A DNA stretch of 64,000 bases from Actinoplanes sp. TFC3 (GTDB taxonomy: Bacteria > Actinomycetota > Actinomycetes > Mycobacteriales > Micromonosporaceae), in the NCBI RefSeq assembly GCF_001553785.1, contig NZ_LOJP01000002.1, positions 216,658-280,657 of the forward strand. The letters are read 5' to 3'. Positions 1 to 7,822 of the stretch are shown here, in pieces; positions within the stretch are counted from its first letter, which is position 1, and each line of letters starts with the position of its first letter. Made by a program: the position numbers and the translations under genes. The notes under the pieces were generated by a model. The model did no database searches, was not told where the DNA came from, and saw only the letters and a program-made list of their open reading frames with translations.

Positions 1-118
1 GGAACGGGGGCTGTGATCGTACGTGCGAATGCCTTATTGATGGTGTTTGAGGGGCGAATGGCACAAGCTCCTTATCAGCAAGGCGGTCGATCGCCGCAAT
101 GTCGGTCACAATGATCTG

Positions 119-1465
119 GTGACCGACATCCCGCGTCGTGCGGCGTCCCGGACCGCGAAGCTTGCCGCCCTGCCTCTCGGCTTTGCCGGGCGGACCGTGC
201 TGGGGCTGGGCAAGCGGGTTACCGGGATTGCGACCGACGTCATCTCCGCGGACATTCAGCAGCGAACGGCCGAGCAGCTTTTCAGCGTGCTGGGCCAGCT
301 CAAGGGCGGGGCCATGAAGTTCGGCCAGGCGCTGTCGGTGTTCGAGGCGGCCATGCCCGAGGAGATGGCTGGGCCTTACCGGCAGGCGCTCACCAAGCTT
401 CAGGAGGCCGCTCCGCCCATGCCGGTGGCGAGCGTGCACAAGGCCCTGGCCGAGCAGTTGGGCGAGGACTGGCGCGACAAGTTCGCCGAGTTCGACGACA
501 ATCCGGCCGCTGCTGCGAGCATCGGGCAGGTGCACCGGGCGGTGTGGAAGTTGCCGCCGTCGCGCAAGGGGGCGAAACCCAAGACGCTGGCCGTCGCGGT
601 CAAGGTGCAGTATCCCGGCGCTGGGGAGGCTTTGCTGGCCGACCTCAAGCAGTTGGGGCGGCTGGCGGGGATGTTCAAGGTCATCCAGCCCGGCATGGAC
701 ATGAAGCCACTGCTCACCGAGCTGCGCGAGCGGATCACCGAAGAGCTTGACTACGCGATGGAGGCTGAGACGCAGACCGCGTTCGCCTCTGCCTTCGCGG
801 GTGACCCGGAGATCTTTGTGCCGCGGGTCGTGGCGTCGGCGCCGCGCGTGCTGGTGACCGAATGGGTTGATGGCACCCCTTTGGCCAAAATCATCAGCGA
901 CGGTACGGTCGAAGAGCGCGACGAGGCCGGCCGGCTCATGGCGACGCTGCATTTCTCGGCGCCGGCCCGGGCTGGACTGCTGCACGCCGACCCGCACCCG
1001 GGCAACTTCCGGATCCTGCCCGACGGGCGCCTCGGGGTCATCGACTTCGGCGCGGTGGCGCGGCTTCCTGACGGCCACCCCGAGCCCATCGGCCGGCTGG
1101 TTCGCTTGGCGCTGGCCGGTGACGCCGCCGCGGTCGCCGACGGGCTGCGCGAGGAAGGCTTCATCAAGCCCGACGACGACCTCGACGCCGAGGCGGTGCT
1201 GGCGTTCCTGCGCCCGATGATTGAGCCGGTGGCAGTGGACGAATTCCGGTTCACGCGCAGTTGGATCCGCTCGGAAGCCGCCCGGTTGTCCAGCCCCAAA
1301 TCCCCGGCCTTCCAACTGAGCCGCAAACTCAACCTGCCCCCGTCATACCTGCTCATCCACCGGGTGACGCTCGGTTCCATCGGGGTGCTGTGCCAGCTGG
1401 AGGCCAAGGCGCAATACCGGGGCATCCTCGAAAAATGGCTCCCCGGGTTCGCGCCGGTCTCATGA
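119..1465 (+). CDS. ABC1/UbiB-family atypical protein kinase
   Basis: Predicted ABC1/ADCK/UbiB-type kinase-like ATPase of about 448 residues. The family signatures are visible: the KxGQ motif (KFGQALS) early on, the alanine-rich nucleotide loop (AAAASIGQVH), a catalytic-loop HADPHPGNF and a metal-binding IDFG. Family members support isoprenoid-quinone or lipid metabolism; the substrate cannot be read here. I prefer the GTG at 119 (product begins VTDIPRRA), because actinobacterial relatives start this way as I recall; the frame stays open back to a TTG at 47. No clear Shine-Dalgarno precedes either start. The stop overlaps sequence leading into a decayed acetyltransferase. It sits beside whiB7 and uvrD2, as Rv3197 does in M. 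tuberculosis. Confidence 0.88.
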   Translation: MTDIPRRAASRTAKLAALPLGFAGRTVLGLGKRVTGIATDVISADIQQRTAEQLFSVLGQLKGGAMKFGQALSVFEAAMPEEMAGPYRQALTKLQEAAPPMPVASVHKALAEQLGEDWRDKFAEFDDNPAAAASIGQVHRAVWKLPPSRKGAKPKTLAVAVKVQYPGAGEALLADLKQLGRLAGMFKVIQPGMDMKPLLTELRERITEELDYAMEAETQTAFASAFAGDPEIFVPRVVASAPRVLVTEWVDGTPLAKIISDGTVEERDEAGRLMATLHFSAPARAGLLHADPHPGNFRILPDGRLGVIDFGAVARLPDGHPEPIGRLVRLALAGDAAAVADGLREEGFIKPDDDLDAEAVLAFLRPMIEPVAVDEFRFTRSWIRSEAARLSSPKSPAFQLSRKLNLPPSYLLIHRVTLGSIGVLCQLEAKAQYRGILEKWLPGFAPVS

Positions 1466-1490
1466 CACCCGACGACGCCGTCGCGGCCCG

Positions 1491-1748
1491 CTGCAATCCG
1501 GCGACCTCGGTTACTGGGTGAGCCCCGCGGTCAACGGGCAAGGGCTGGCCACCGCGTCCGCCCGGGAAATCATCCGCATAGCGTTCGCCGGCCCGGGGCT
1601 GCACCGCGTTCAGGCATTCACGTTGCTGGACAACCTGGCCTCGCGGCGGGTACTCGCCAAGTAGCGAATCGGAGTGGCCCCACGGTTCCTGCACATCGCG
1701 GGGCAATGGCGGGACCACATGTTCCAGGTCCTCAACGAGACGTCGTAG
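1491..1748 (+). pseudogene. Decayed GNAT acetyltransferase (RimJ-like), C-terminal remnant
   Basis: Translating from base 1491 gives the C-terminal half of a RimJ/RimL-type N-acetyltransferase: LGYWVSPAVNGQGLAT (the acetyl-CoA loop region), then GLHRVQAFTLLDNLASRRVL. An in-frame TAG at 1662-1664 falls where the family normally has an NGF(E) segment. The frame then resumes with RIGVAPRFLHIAGQWRDH and stops at 1748. The N-terminal half is missing, since the frame runs into the end of the upstream kinase gene. It is therefore truncated and interrupted by a small deletion, and I expect no function. Confidence 0.75.
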
Positions 1749-1805
1749 CGAGGCACTCAAGACCCCGATAGGTACGCCCCCGGCCATTCACCGTCACCAA
1801 AGACG

Positions 1806-1840
1806 AACGCCCCGCCTGCGAAGTGTGCAGGCGGGGCGTT
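1806..1840. terminator. Strong hairpin between converging units
   Basis: A perfect 14-bp stem (AACGCCCCGCCTGC paired with its complement) with a 7-base loop lies between the + strand kinase/GNAT remnant and the - strand whiB7 unit. It is positioned to end transcription from both sides; the + strand side is followed by ATCAG rather than a long T run. Confidence 0.75.
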
Positions 1841-1855
1841 ATCAGCAGGACGCGG

Positions 1856-2065
1856 TCAGAGGCGTCCACCCAGTTCGTTGGCAGTACGGTGCCGTGCTGC
1901 CATGGCGATCTGGCGGGCGGTGCGGTGAGCCTCAGGGTTGTGGTGGACCTGAGGCCGACGCATTCGTGCTCGTGACAGCGCTTCTTGGATGAGTCTCACC
2001 TTGGGTGCTCCGTTCGGGGTCATCGCTACGTTTTCCGTCTTCCGATAAGGGGTGAGGGTGGTCAT
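1856..2065 (-). CDS. Small basic protein translationally coupled to WhiB7
   Basis: A 69-residue Arg/Ala-rich protein with no recognised domain, beginning MTTLTPYRKTENVAMTPNGAPK and ending TANELGGRL. Its ATG (2063-2065) lies one base after the whiB7 stop (2067-2069), so translation is probably coupled and both are made from one mRNA. The 14-bp terminator hairpin follows its stop. The composition (LIQEALSRARMRRP, ARQIAMAARHR) suggests amphipathic basic helices and perhaps nucleic-acid contact, but this is inference. I accept it as real because of the tight coupling and the terminator placement. Confidence 0.6.
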   Translation of the reverse strand: MTTLTPYRKTENVAMTPNGAPKVRLIQEALSRARMRRPQVHHNPEAHRTARQIAMAARHRTANELGGRL

Positions 2066-2066
2066 G

Positions 2067-2429
2067 TCAGGCCGCCAGCCGGACCGAGTTGCGACCTTCG
2101 AGACCGACAGCCTCGAGCCGCTCCTCAACCTCGACCGCCAGCTCGGCGTCGCGGGCGACGTCGACCTTGCGGGGACGGCCACGCGGCCGCTTGCGCGGAA
2201 CCACGGCACCGCGCTCGAAGATTTCGCCACCCCAGACACCCCAGGGCTCGTTTCGCTCGACCGCGCCGGCCAGGCACTCGACGCGCAGCGGGCAGTCCCC
2301 GCAGAGCGACTTGGCCAGTTCCAGCTGGGCCGGGGCGTCGGAGAACCACAGGTCCGGGTCAAACTTCCGACAGGGCAGGTTCGCCTCGATCTCGACGCTC
2401 ACGTCGAGCGGGGCCAGCGCCAGACTCAT
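2067..2429 (-). CDS. whiB7: WhiB7, redox-sensing antibiotic-resistance regulator
   Basis: WhiB-family Fe-S transcription factor, 120 residues. The four cluster ligands are Cys20, Cys43, Cys46 and Cys52, followed by the GVWGGE turn (residues 64-69) that contacts the principal sigma factor. A C-terminal AT-hook RGRPRK (83-88) distinguishes WhiB7 from other Wbl proteins. In mycobacteria and Streptomyces, WhiB7 induces intrinsic resistance genes after ribosome-targeting antibiotics. A GAGAGG ribosome site lies about 12 bases before the ATG. An intrinsic-terminator hairpin and an upstream reading frame precede it (see leader entries), consistent with attenuation control. The neighbour uvrD2 matches mycobacterial order. 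Confidence 0.93.
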   Translation of the reverse strand: MSLALAPLDVSVEIEANLPCRKFDPDLWFSDAPAQLELAKSLCGDCPLRVECLAGAVERNEPWGVWGGEIFERGAVVPRKRPRGRPRKVDVARDAELAVEVEERLEAVGLEGRNSVRLAA

Positions 2430-2505
2430 AAAGCCCGGTCACCTCTCTCTTTTCTCGATCTTGGTTGATCGCGTTGCTTCGTGCGTACCGGCAGGTGCGC
2501 CGGGG

Positions 2506-2547
2506 AAAAAATTAAGGCCGCGGATCCCGGTTACGGGTTCCGCGGCC
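2506..2547 (-). terminator. Attenuator-like intrinsic terminator in the whiB7 leader
   Basis: On the minus strand a 9-bp GGCCGCGGA/TCCGCGGCC stem with an inner CCCG/CGGG pairing is followed by TTAATTTTTT (complement of 2506-2515). This is an intrinsic terminator about 75 bases upstream of the whiB7 start. A second hairpin (GGTCTG/CAGACC, 2563-2579) overlaps the uORF stop. The palindrome CCTCGAGG occurs both at the base of the terminator (2546-2553) and upstream (2586-2593), which offers an alternative pairing. Confidence 0.7.
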
Positions 2548-2572
2548 TCGAGGTGAGCCGGAGGTCTGGTGA

Positions 2573-2875
2573 TCAGACCGGCCTTCCTCGAGGCGGGACA
2601 CCGCTGCCACCATCCACCCGACGCTTCATCGAGGGATCGGTGCCATTGCCGCCCGTGAACCCAGTGGTGCTGTAGCTTCCGCCGACCAGGGTCCTGACCA
2701 GCTCGGCCTGGATTTGGACCTGGTGCGCCCGCGAAGCCGGGGCCCGTTCCGCTGCCAGAACCGCCACAGGGGCGGAAGTCGGCAGAGCCGCCAAGAAGGC
2801 GGACACGGAGACGGTCGGAGCGCAAGCGCCAGCAGGCAGCGTCGTCGGACGCTCGATCGTGTAGTTGAGCTTCAC
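2573..2875 (-). CDS. Upstream reading frame in the whiB7 leader (about 100 aa)
   Basis: An open frame starting at GTG 2873-2875 with GGAGG seven bases upstream; an ATG at 2890 is also in frame. The product starts VKLNYTIERPTTLPAGACAP, is rich in Ala/Pro/Thr/Gly, has no recognised domain and ends SGVPPRGRPV. It stops 26 bases before the attenuator-like hairpin of whiB7. Leader peptides of whiB7 are known to link ribosome stalling to terminator read-through; the candidate here is longer than I would expect. It could instead be a small independent protein with chance placement. Confidence 0.5.
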   Translation of the reverse strand: MKLNYTIERPTTLPAGACAPTVSVSAFLAALPTSAPVAVLAAERAPASRAHQVQIQAELVRTLVGGSYSTTGFTGGNGTDPSMKRRVDGGSGVPPRGRPV

Positions 2876-3009
2876 AGTGGCCACCTCCATCGCCTTGCAC
2901 TCGTTCCCGAAACCTCGCGCGAGCAGGTCGCTCGCTGAGGTGTGACCTGAGGCTATTCGCTCATGTGAAGCGAGAGCAAACGAATTAACGGACTAACTTC
3001 CAAAGTTTT

Positions 3010-5133
3010 TCAGGGGGCCTCGGAAGAGGTCACCAGAGCGAACACCGCCTCGCCGTACTGCCCGAGCTTGCGGGGTCCGATTCCCGCGATCGCCAGCAGC
3101 TCCGGCGGGGTGCTCGGGCGGCGTTCGGCGATGGCCACGATCGTGGCGTCGGTGAACACCACATACGCAGGCACTTTCTGCTCTGCAGCAGTTGTCGCGC
3201 GCCACTGCAGGAGCCGCTCGTACAGGGCCTCGTCGAGGTCGGACGGACAGGTGGCGCAGCGGCCCAGTTTGCGGTCCGCGCCGGCCAGCAAAGTGGCCCC
3301 GCAGATGCGGCAGGACACGATGACAGTGCGCTGCTGAGTTTTGCGTAATCCCGCAGAAGAGGGTGTTGTTGATTTGTCGAACGTGCGGTGCCGGGTCTCC
3401 GTCAACTGCGGCAGGAATCGGCACGGGCGTCGCGGCCGGCCGCCGGAAGCACGCGTCTGGCCGTAGGAAAGCCACAGCCATTGCCGGGCGCGGGTCACGC
3501 CCACATAGAGCAGCCGGCGTTCCTCTTCGAGATGTTCAGTCGTTTTCGCGTACGTCGTCGGCAGTGTCCCGTCAGCCAGCCCGACCAGAAACACCGCGTC
3601 CCATTCCAGCCCCTTGGCCGAATGCAGCGACGCCAGCGTGACGCCCTCGACCGTGGGGGCGTGCTGCTGCTCGGCCCGGCGGGCCAGCTCGTCGTTGAAC
3701 GCCGACAGCGAAACGTCGCGCTGCACCGCCCCGGCCTGCCCGATCGGGTCGATGACCGGGCTGCGCGCGTATCCCTCGGCCAACGCGACCAGGGCGGCCA
3801 GCGCCTCCCACTGTTCGCGCTGGGCTCCGCCGGGTGGCGGTTGGTCGCGGGACCAGCCGGTGGCCGAGAGCCCGTCCACAACCGCCTGGACCAGGGGGGT
3901 CTCCCCCGGCGTCGAGCGCACCGCGGCACGCAGGGCCACCATCGCCTGCCGGATCTCGGTGCGCTCGAAGAAGCGTTCCGCGCCGCGCACCACATACGGC
4001 ACCTGCGCCTCGGCCAGCGCCTCCTCGTACGCCTCGGATTGCGCGTTGGTGCGGAACAGCACGGCGATCTCGCTGGCCGGGGTGCCGGCGGCCAGCAGTT
4101 CCCGGCAGCGCTTGGCGACCGCCGTGGCCTCACCGGGCTCGTCGGGGAAGATCTTCAGGTCGGGCTGGGGGCCGGGCGGGCGCTGGCCGACGAGTTCGAG
4201 GCGCAGCTTGGCCTCGGTGCCGCGGGCCTGCTTGATGACCGCGTTGGCCAGCCCGACAACCTGCGGCGTGGAGCGGTAATCGCGCACCAGGCGGATGACC
4301 ACTGCTTCGCGGCGCTGGCGGGGGAAGTCGACCAGGTACGACGACGTGGCCCCGGTGAACGAGTAGATCGTCTGGCTGGCGTCGCCCACCACGGTGATGT
4401 CGTCGCGCCCGCCCAGCCACGCGTCGAGCAGGCGCTGCTGCAGCGGGTTGACGTCCTGGTACTCGTCGACCACGAAGTGCCGGTACTGCGAGCGCACCTG
4501 CTCCCCGACATCGGCGTGCTCCTCGATGCCCCACACGGCGGCGCGCAACATGTCTTCGAAGTCAATGACGCCCTGACGGCGTTTGAGCGACTCGTACGCC
4601 GCGAACACGTCGGCGACCATGCTCACCTCGTACGGCGGCTCGCGCAGCGCCTTGGTAGCGGCAACGACGTATTCACCCGGCTCGACCAGCGACGATTTTG
4701 CCCACTCGATTTCGCTGGCCAGGTCGCGAGCGGCGTTGCGGTCGGCGCGAACCCCGGCATGCCCGGCGGCCTGGGTGACGAGCCGGGCCTTGCTCTCGAC
4801 CAGCTCGGGCATGCCCCGGCCTTCGAGCAGCCGCGGCGCGAAGTAGCGCACCTGGCGCAGCGCGGCCGCGTGGAACGTGCGGGCCTGCACCCGCCCAGCG
4901 CCCAGCTCGGTCAGGCGAGCGCGCATCTCGGCGGCGGCCCGCGCGGTGAACGTCACCGCCAGTACATGGCGGGCGTTGATTTCACCCGACAGTGTTCGGT
5001 ACGCGATGCGGTGGGTAATTGCCCGAGTCTTACCCGTCCCCGCACCGGCGAGGATGCAGACCGGCCCCGCGGGGGCGGTTACCGCTTTACGCTGGTCGGG
5101 GTCGAGCCCGGCAAGAACCCGTTCCGCAGTCAC
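3010..5133 (-). CDS. uvrD2: ATP-dependent DNA helicase UvrD2
   Basis: SF1A helicase of 707 residues. Walker A GAGTGKT is at residues 30-36, VDEYQDVNPLQ forms Walker B, GDASQTIYSFTGA follows as motif III, and LASLHSAKGLEWDAVF with YVGVTRAR forms motifs V/VI. The C-terminal third carries a four-cysteine metal motif (CRICGATL ... CATC) and then an HRDC domain ending in a GIGPRKLGQYGE helix-hairpin. This layout (motor - tetracysteine - HRDC) is that of mycobacterial UvrD2, a 3'-5' helicase in DNA repair. It is divergent from the mycoredoxin gene and lies behind the whiB7 leader on the same strand. Confidence 0.93.
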   Translation of the reverse strand: MTAERVLAGLDPDQRKAVTAPAGPVCILAGAGTGKTRAITHRIAYRTLSGEINARHVLAVTFTARAAAEMRARLTELGAGRVQARTFHAAALRQVRYFAPRLLEGRGMPELVESKARLVTQAAGHAGVRADRNAARDLASEIEWAKSSLVEPGEYVVAATKALREPPYEVSMVADVFAAYESLKRRQGVIDFEDMLRAAVWGIEEHADVGEQVRSQYRHFVVDEYQDVNPLQQRLLDAWLGGRDDITVVGDASQTIYSFTGATSSYLVDFPRQRREAVVIRLVRDYRSTPQVVGLANAVIKQARGTEAKLRLELVGQRPPGPQPDLKIFPDEPGEATAVAKRCRELLAAGTPASEIAVLFRTNAQSEAYEEALAEAQVPYVVRGAERFFERTEIRQAMVALRAAVRSTPGETPLVQAVVDGLSATGWSRDQPPPGGAQREQWEALAALVALAEGYARSPVIDPIGQAGAVQRDVSLSAFNDELARRAEQQHAPTVEGVTLASLHSAKGLEWDAVFLVGLADGTLPTTYAKTTEHLEEERRLLYVGVTRARQWLWLSYGQTRASGGRPRRPCRFLPQLTETRHRTFDKSTTPSSAGLRKTQQRTVIVSCRICGATLLAGADRKLGRCATCPSDLDEALYERLLQWRATTAAEQKVPAYVVFTDATIVAIAERRPSTPPELLAIAGIGPRKLGQYGEAVFALVTSSEAP

Positions 5134-5214
5134 AACCGGGAATCATGGCACCCGGGTCCGACGTTTCAACGGACGGCACAGTGCCATGTGACTTTCTCCG
5201 AGAGGAAAAGACCG

Positions 5215-5457
5215 ATGCTGACCATGTACTCGACGCCCTGGTGCGGTTACTGCCACCGGCTCAAGTCGCAGCTGGACCGGGAAGGCATCGCGTACGAAGT
5301 CATCGACATCGAGCAGGACCCGGCCGCCGCCGACTTCGTGATGAGCGTCAACGGCGGCAACCAGACGGTTCCCACGATGAAGTTTGACGACGGCACGGCG
5401 ATGACCAACCCCTCGATCGTGCAGGTCAAGGAGCATCTGGCCGCGCTCTCCGCGTGA
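5215..5457 (+). CDS. mrx1: Mycoredoxin-1-like glutaredoxin
   Basis: An 80-residue thioredoxin-fold protein with the CGYC active site at residues 10-13 and the cis-proline segment TVPTMKF. Mycoredoxins reduce mycothiol mixed disulfides in the cytosol of actinobacteria. GAGAGG lies about 9 bases before the ATG. It diverges from uvrD2 and converges on nudC, with a hairpin terminator just downstream, matching the Rv3198A position. The mycothiol link is family knowledge and is not visible in this window. Confidence 0.92.
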   Translation: MLTMYSTPWCGYCHRLKSQLDREGIAYEVIDIEQDPAAADFVMSVNGGNQTVPTMKFDDGTAMTNPSIVQVKEHLAALSA

Positions 5458-5472
5458 CAGAACGGTAGGAGA

Positions 5473-5503
5473 AGCCGCCCTCAGGACAACACTGGGGGCG
5501 GCT
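5473..5503. terminator. Bidirectional hairpin between mrx1 and nudC
   Basis: A 12-bp stem (AGCCGCCCTCAG with CTGGGGGCGGCT, one T-G pair) and an 8-base loop, followed by CTTTC on the + strand. It sits between two converging stop codons. Confidence 0.7.
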
Positions 5504-5506
5504 CTT

Positions 5507-6436
5507 TCACATGACCAGCCACTTCTCGATCAGGTAGCGCGCGATCGACGAGGCCATGGGCAGCGTCAGCCGTACGCCGTCGTCCACCAGTTCCTCGCGC
5601 ATCATCAGCGCCACGTCGTCGCGGGTGAACCACCGGGCGTCGGCGATTTCCGCCGGGTCCAGGGTCATCGGCTGCTGCGGGTCGGCCTCGGCGGTGTAGC
5701 CGAGCATCAGCGATCCGGGGAAGGGCCAGGACTGGCTGGCCTCGTACGAGATGCTGCCCAGTCCGATTCCGACCTCTTCACGAACCTCGCGTGTCACAGC
5801 CGCCTCAACCGACTCGCCGGGCTCCACGAAGCCGGCCAGGCAGGAGAACCGCTTCACCGCGTTGACCACCGGCCACGTGGCGTTGTGGCCGAGCAGGCAG
5901 CGTCCCTGCCGACCGGCCACCCCGTCGTGCACCAGCACGATCATCGCCGGGTCGGTGCGCGGCCACATCTGGCGCCCGGTGGCATCGACCCGCGACCAGC
6001 CGCCCTCGATCACCGTGGTGGGCTGGCCGGTACGCGCGGAGAACTGGTGCGATGCGTGCCAGTTGCCCAGCGCCGTGGCAGTCATGAGGATCCCGGCGTC
6101 GCGCGCGTCGAGCCGGTCCCCGAACTCCCGGGCCGTGCCCGCCCCAGCCACGGCCCCGACCGGCAACGGCGCGTCCACGGCAAAGATCGGCACGCCGCCT
6201 GCGTCGAGGCCCAGGAACAGCCGCTCCCCCGCCGGCGCCGCGTCCGCTCCCACCAGCACCAGGCTGGGGGCGGAGGTGTCGAGCCCCTCGATCAGCGCCT
6301 TGCCGCCCCCGGCGATGTCGATGATCAGGATCAGCCCGCTCTTCCAGGCCTGGTCGAGCCAGGCCTGGTCGGTGCGGTGGTGCGCGGCCCGGTCCAGCGT
6401 CGTACGAGCCAGCGGCGGCCCGGCGAAGTCGGTCAT
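5507..6436 (-). CDS. nudC: NAD+ diphosphatase (Nudix, NudC type) lacking the zinc-ribbon cysteines
   Basis: A 309-residue Nudix hydrolase. The Nudix box GFVEPGESVEAAVTREVREE fits GX5EX7REUXEE, and the downstream SQSWPFPGSLMLGY matches the NudC signature SQPWPFPxS with one change. Such enzymes cleave NAD(H) and can remove NAD caps from RNA. The usual four-Cys zinc ribbon is absent: the segment reads FSARTGQPT ... GRQMWPRTDP with no cysteine. The start overlaps the stop of the upstream M16 gene by four bases, making a three-gene operon with the peptidase pair. In M. tuberculosis the gene is Rv3199c. Confidence 0.88.
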   Translation of the reverse strand: MTDFAGPPLARTTLDRAAHHRTDQAWLDQAWKSGLILIIDIAGGGKALIEGLDTSAPSLVLVGADAAPAGERLFLGLDAGGVPIFAVDAPLPVGAVAGAGTAREFGDRLDARDAGILMTATALGNWHASHQFSARTGQPTTVIEGGWSRVDATGRQMWPRTDPAMIVLVHDGVAGRQGRCLLGHNATWPVVNAVKRFSCLAGFVEPGESVEAAVTREVREEVGIGLGSISYEASQSWPFPGSLMLGYTAEADPQQPMTLDPAEIADARWFTRDDVALMMREELVDDGVRLTLPMASSIARYLIEKWLVM

Positions 6437-7749
6437 GAATCCTCGCGCTCCACGCTGGTCAGCGCGGTCAACTGGGGCTCGATCTTCTCCGCGTCGCCGA
6501 GGACCACCGACACCGCCTTGGCCGGGGCGAGGTACTTGGCGGCCGCCTCGGCCACCTGCTCACGAGTCGCCGCGGACAGCGCCGCCGAGTACTCGGTCAG
6601 GTAGTCCAGGCGCAGCCCGAAGCTGGCGTAGATGCTGGCCAGCCCGGCCAGCCCGGCCTGGGTCGACATGCTCAGCCGCAGGGTGCCCAGCGCGTAGCGG
6701 CGGGCCTGTTCCAGCTCGTCCTCACCGGGCGGCAGGCTGGCGATCTTGCCCAGCTCGTACAGGGTCTCCAGCAGCGCCGGGCCGGTCACCTCGGTGGCCA
6801 CCTCCGCCGCCACGACCAGCGCCGAACCCCCGACCAGGTGCTCGATCGCGGTGTGCGGCCCGTACGTGTAGCCCTTGTCCTCGCGGATGTTTTCCACCCA
6901 GCGCGAGGAGAAGTAGCCGCCGAACACGAGGTTGGCCAGCTGCAACGCGGCGTGGTCGGGGTGGGTGCGCGGCACCGCGGGCAGGGCCATGCGCAGCGAC
7001 GACTGCACCGAGCCGGGCCGGTCCACCAGCACCAGCGGGCCGGGCTCCAGCGCCGGGGTGGCCGGGACTGAGGCGTCGCGGCCGGCTCCGGTCCAGTCGC
7101 TGAGGGCTTTCTCCGCCGCGTCGATGGCCTTGTCCGGGTTGAGGTCGCCGACCAGCACCAGCACCGCACCGCCGGGGTGGACCCGGTCGGCGTGCATGGC
7201 CCGCAGCTGTCCCGGGCGCACGCCCTTGACCTGCTCGGCCTCGGGGGTCTGCAACGCGTAGGGGTGACGGCCGTACATCCGCTTGAGCAGGGCTTCGCGG
7301 GCCAGGTGCGAGGGCTGGCTCAGCGCCACCTGGATGTGGTCGACGAGCCGGTCGCGCTCGATGCCCACCTCCTCGGCCGGGTAGGTGGGGTCGGTGAGGA
7401 TCCCGGCGAGAATCTCCAGGGTGCGTTCCAGCCCCGAGGCCAGCGCGTTGCCGCTGATCAGCAGCCGGTCCGGGTCAAGCCCGGCGGACAGCCCGCCGCC
7501 AACGGTCTGCAGCTGCGCGGCGATGTCGATGCTCGACATGGTCGAGGTGCCGGTGAACAACGCCTGCGAGAGCAGGGTCGCCCGAGCCAGCGGCGCACGA
7601 CCGAAAGGCACCTGAAGACGCAACTCAATCAGGGGTACGGCCGGACGACGCACCGCGATCACGGTCAGCCCGTTGCTCAGCGTCCGCTCGGCCTGCTTCG
7701 GCAGCTTGATCTTCGAATCCGGAACGAGGTCCGGCAGGGTGTGCGTCAT
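6433..7749 (-). CDS. M16-family peptidase-like subunit, catalytically inactive
   Basis: A 438-residue M16 (pitrilysin/processing-peptidase) fold protein. It begins with ERTLSNGLTVIAVRRPAVPLIELRL, but where active members carry HxxEH it reads LLSQALFTGTS, so the zinc site is lost. The C-terminal half keeps the family's YFSSRWVENIREDKGYTYG substrate-side motif. In bacteria such inactive subunits pair with an active one; the neighbour immediately upstream (7823-9130) has an intact HxxEH. A 73-base gap separates them, and nudC follows with a four-base overlap. Confidence 0.88.
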   Translation of the reverse strand: MTHTLPDLVPDSKIKLPKQAERTLSNGLTVIAVRRPAVPLIELRLQVPFGRAPLARATLLSQALFTGTSTMSSIDIAAQLQTVGGGLSAGLDPDRLLISGNALASGLERTLEILAGILTDPTYPAEEVGIERDRLVDHIQVALSQPSHLAREALLKRMYGRHPYALQTPEAEQVKGVRPGQLRAMHADRVHPGGAVLVLVGDLNPDKAIDAAEKALSDWTGAGRDASVPATPALEPGPLVLVDRPGSVQSSLRMALPAVPRTHPDHAALQLANLVFGGYFSSRWVENIREDKGYTYGPHTAIEHLVGGSALVVAAEVATEVTGPALLETLYELGKIASLPPGEDELEQARRYALGTLRLSMSTQAGLAGLASIYASFGLRLDYLTEYSAALSAATREQVAEAAAKYLAPAKAVSVVLGDAEKIEPQLTALTSVEREDS

Positions 7750-7822
7750 GGACGGTCTCCGCTTCGCTCCGACCGGCCATGACCGGAAGCACTGAATTTG
7801 ATGGTTCGTTCGCTGCGCTCAC

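Noticed and set aside
3388..5457. Very long + strand open frame opposite uvrD2 (and similar ones opposite adnB 15795-18020, ssuABC 9758-11764 and the M16 genes)
   Set aside because: These are antisense shadows caused by high GC and strong third-position bias; they are low-complexity Arg/Gly/His-rich, without ribosome sites or domains.
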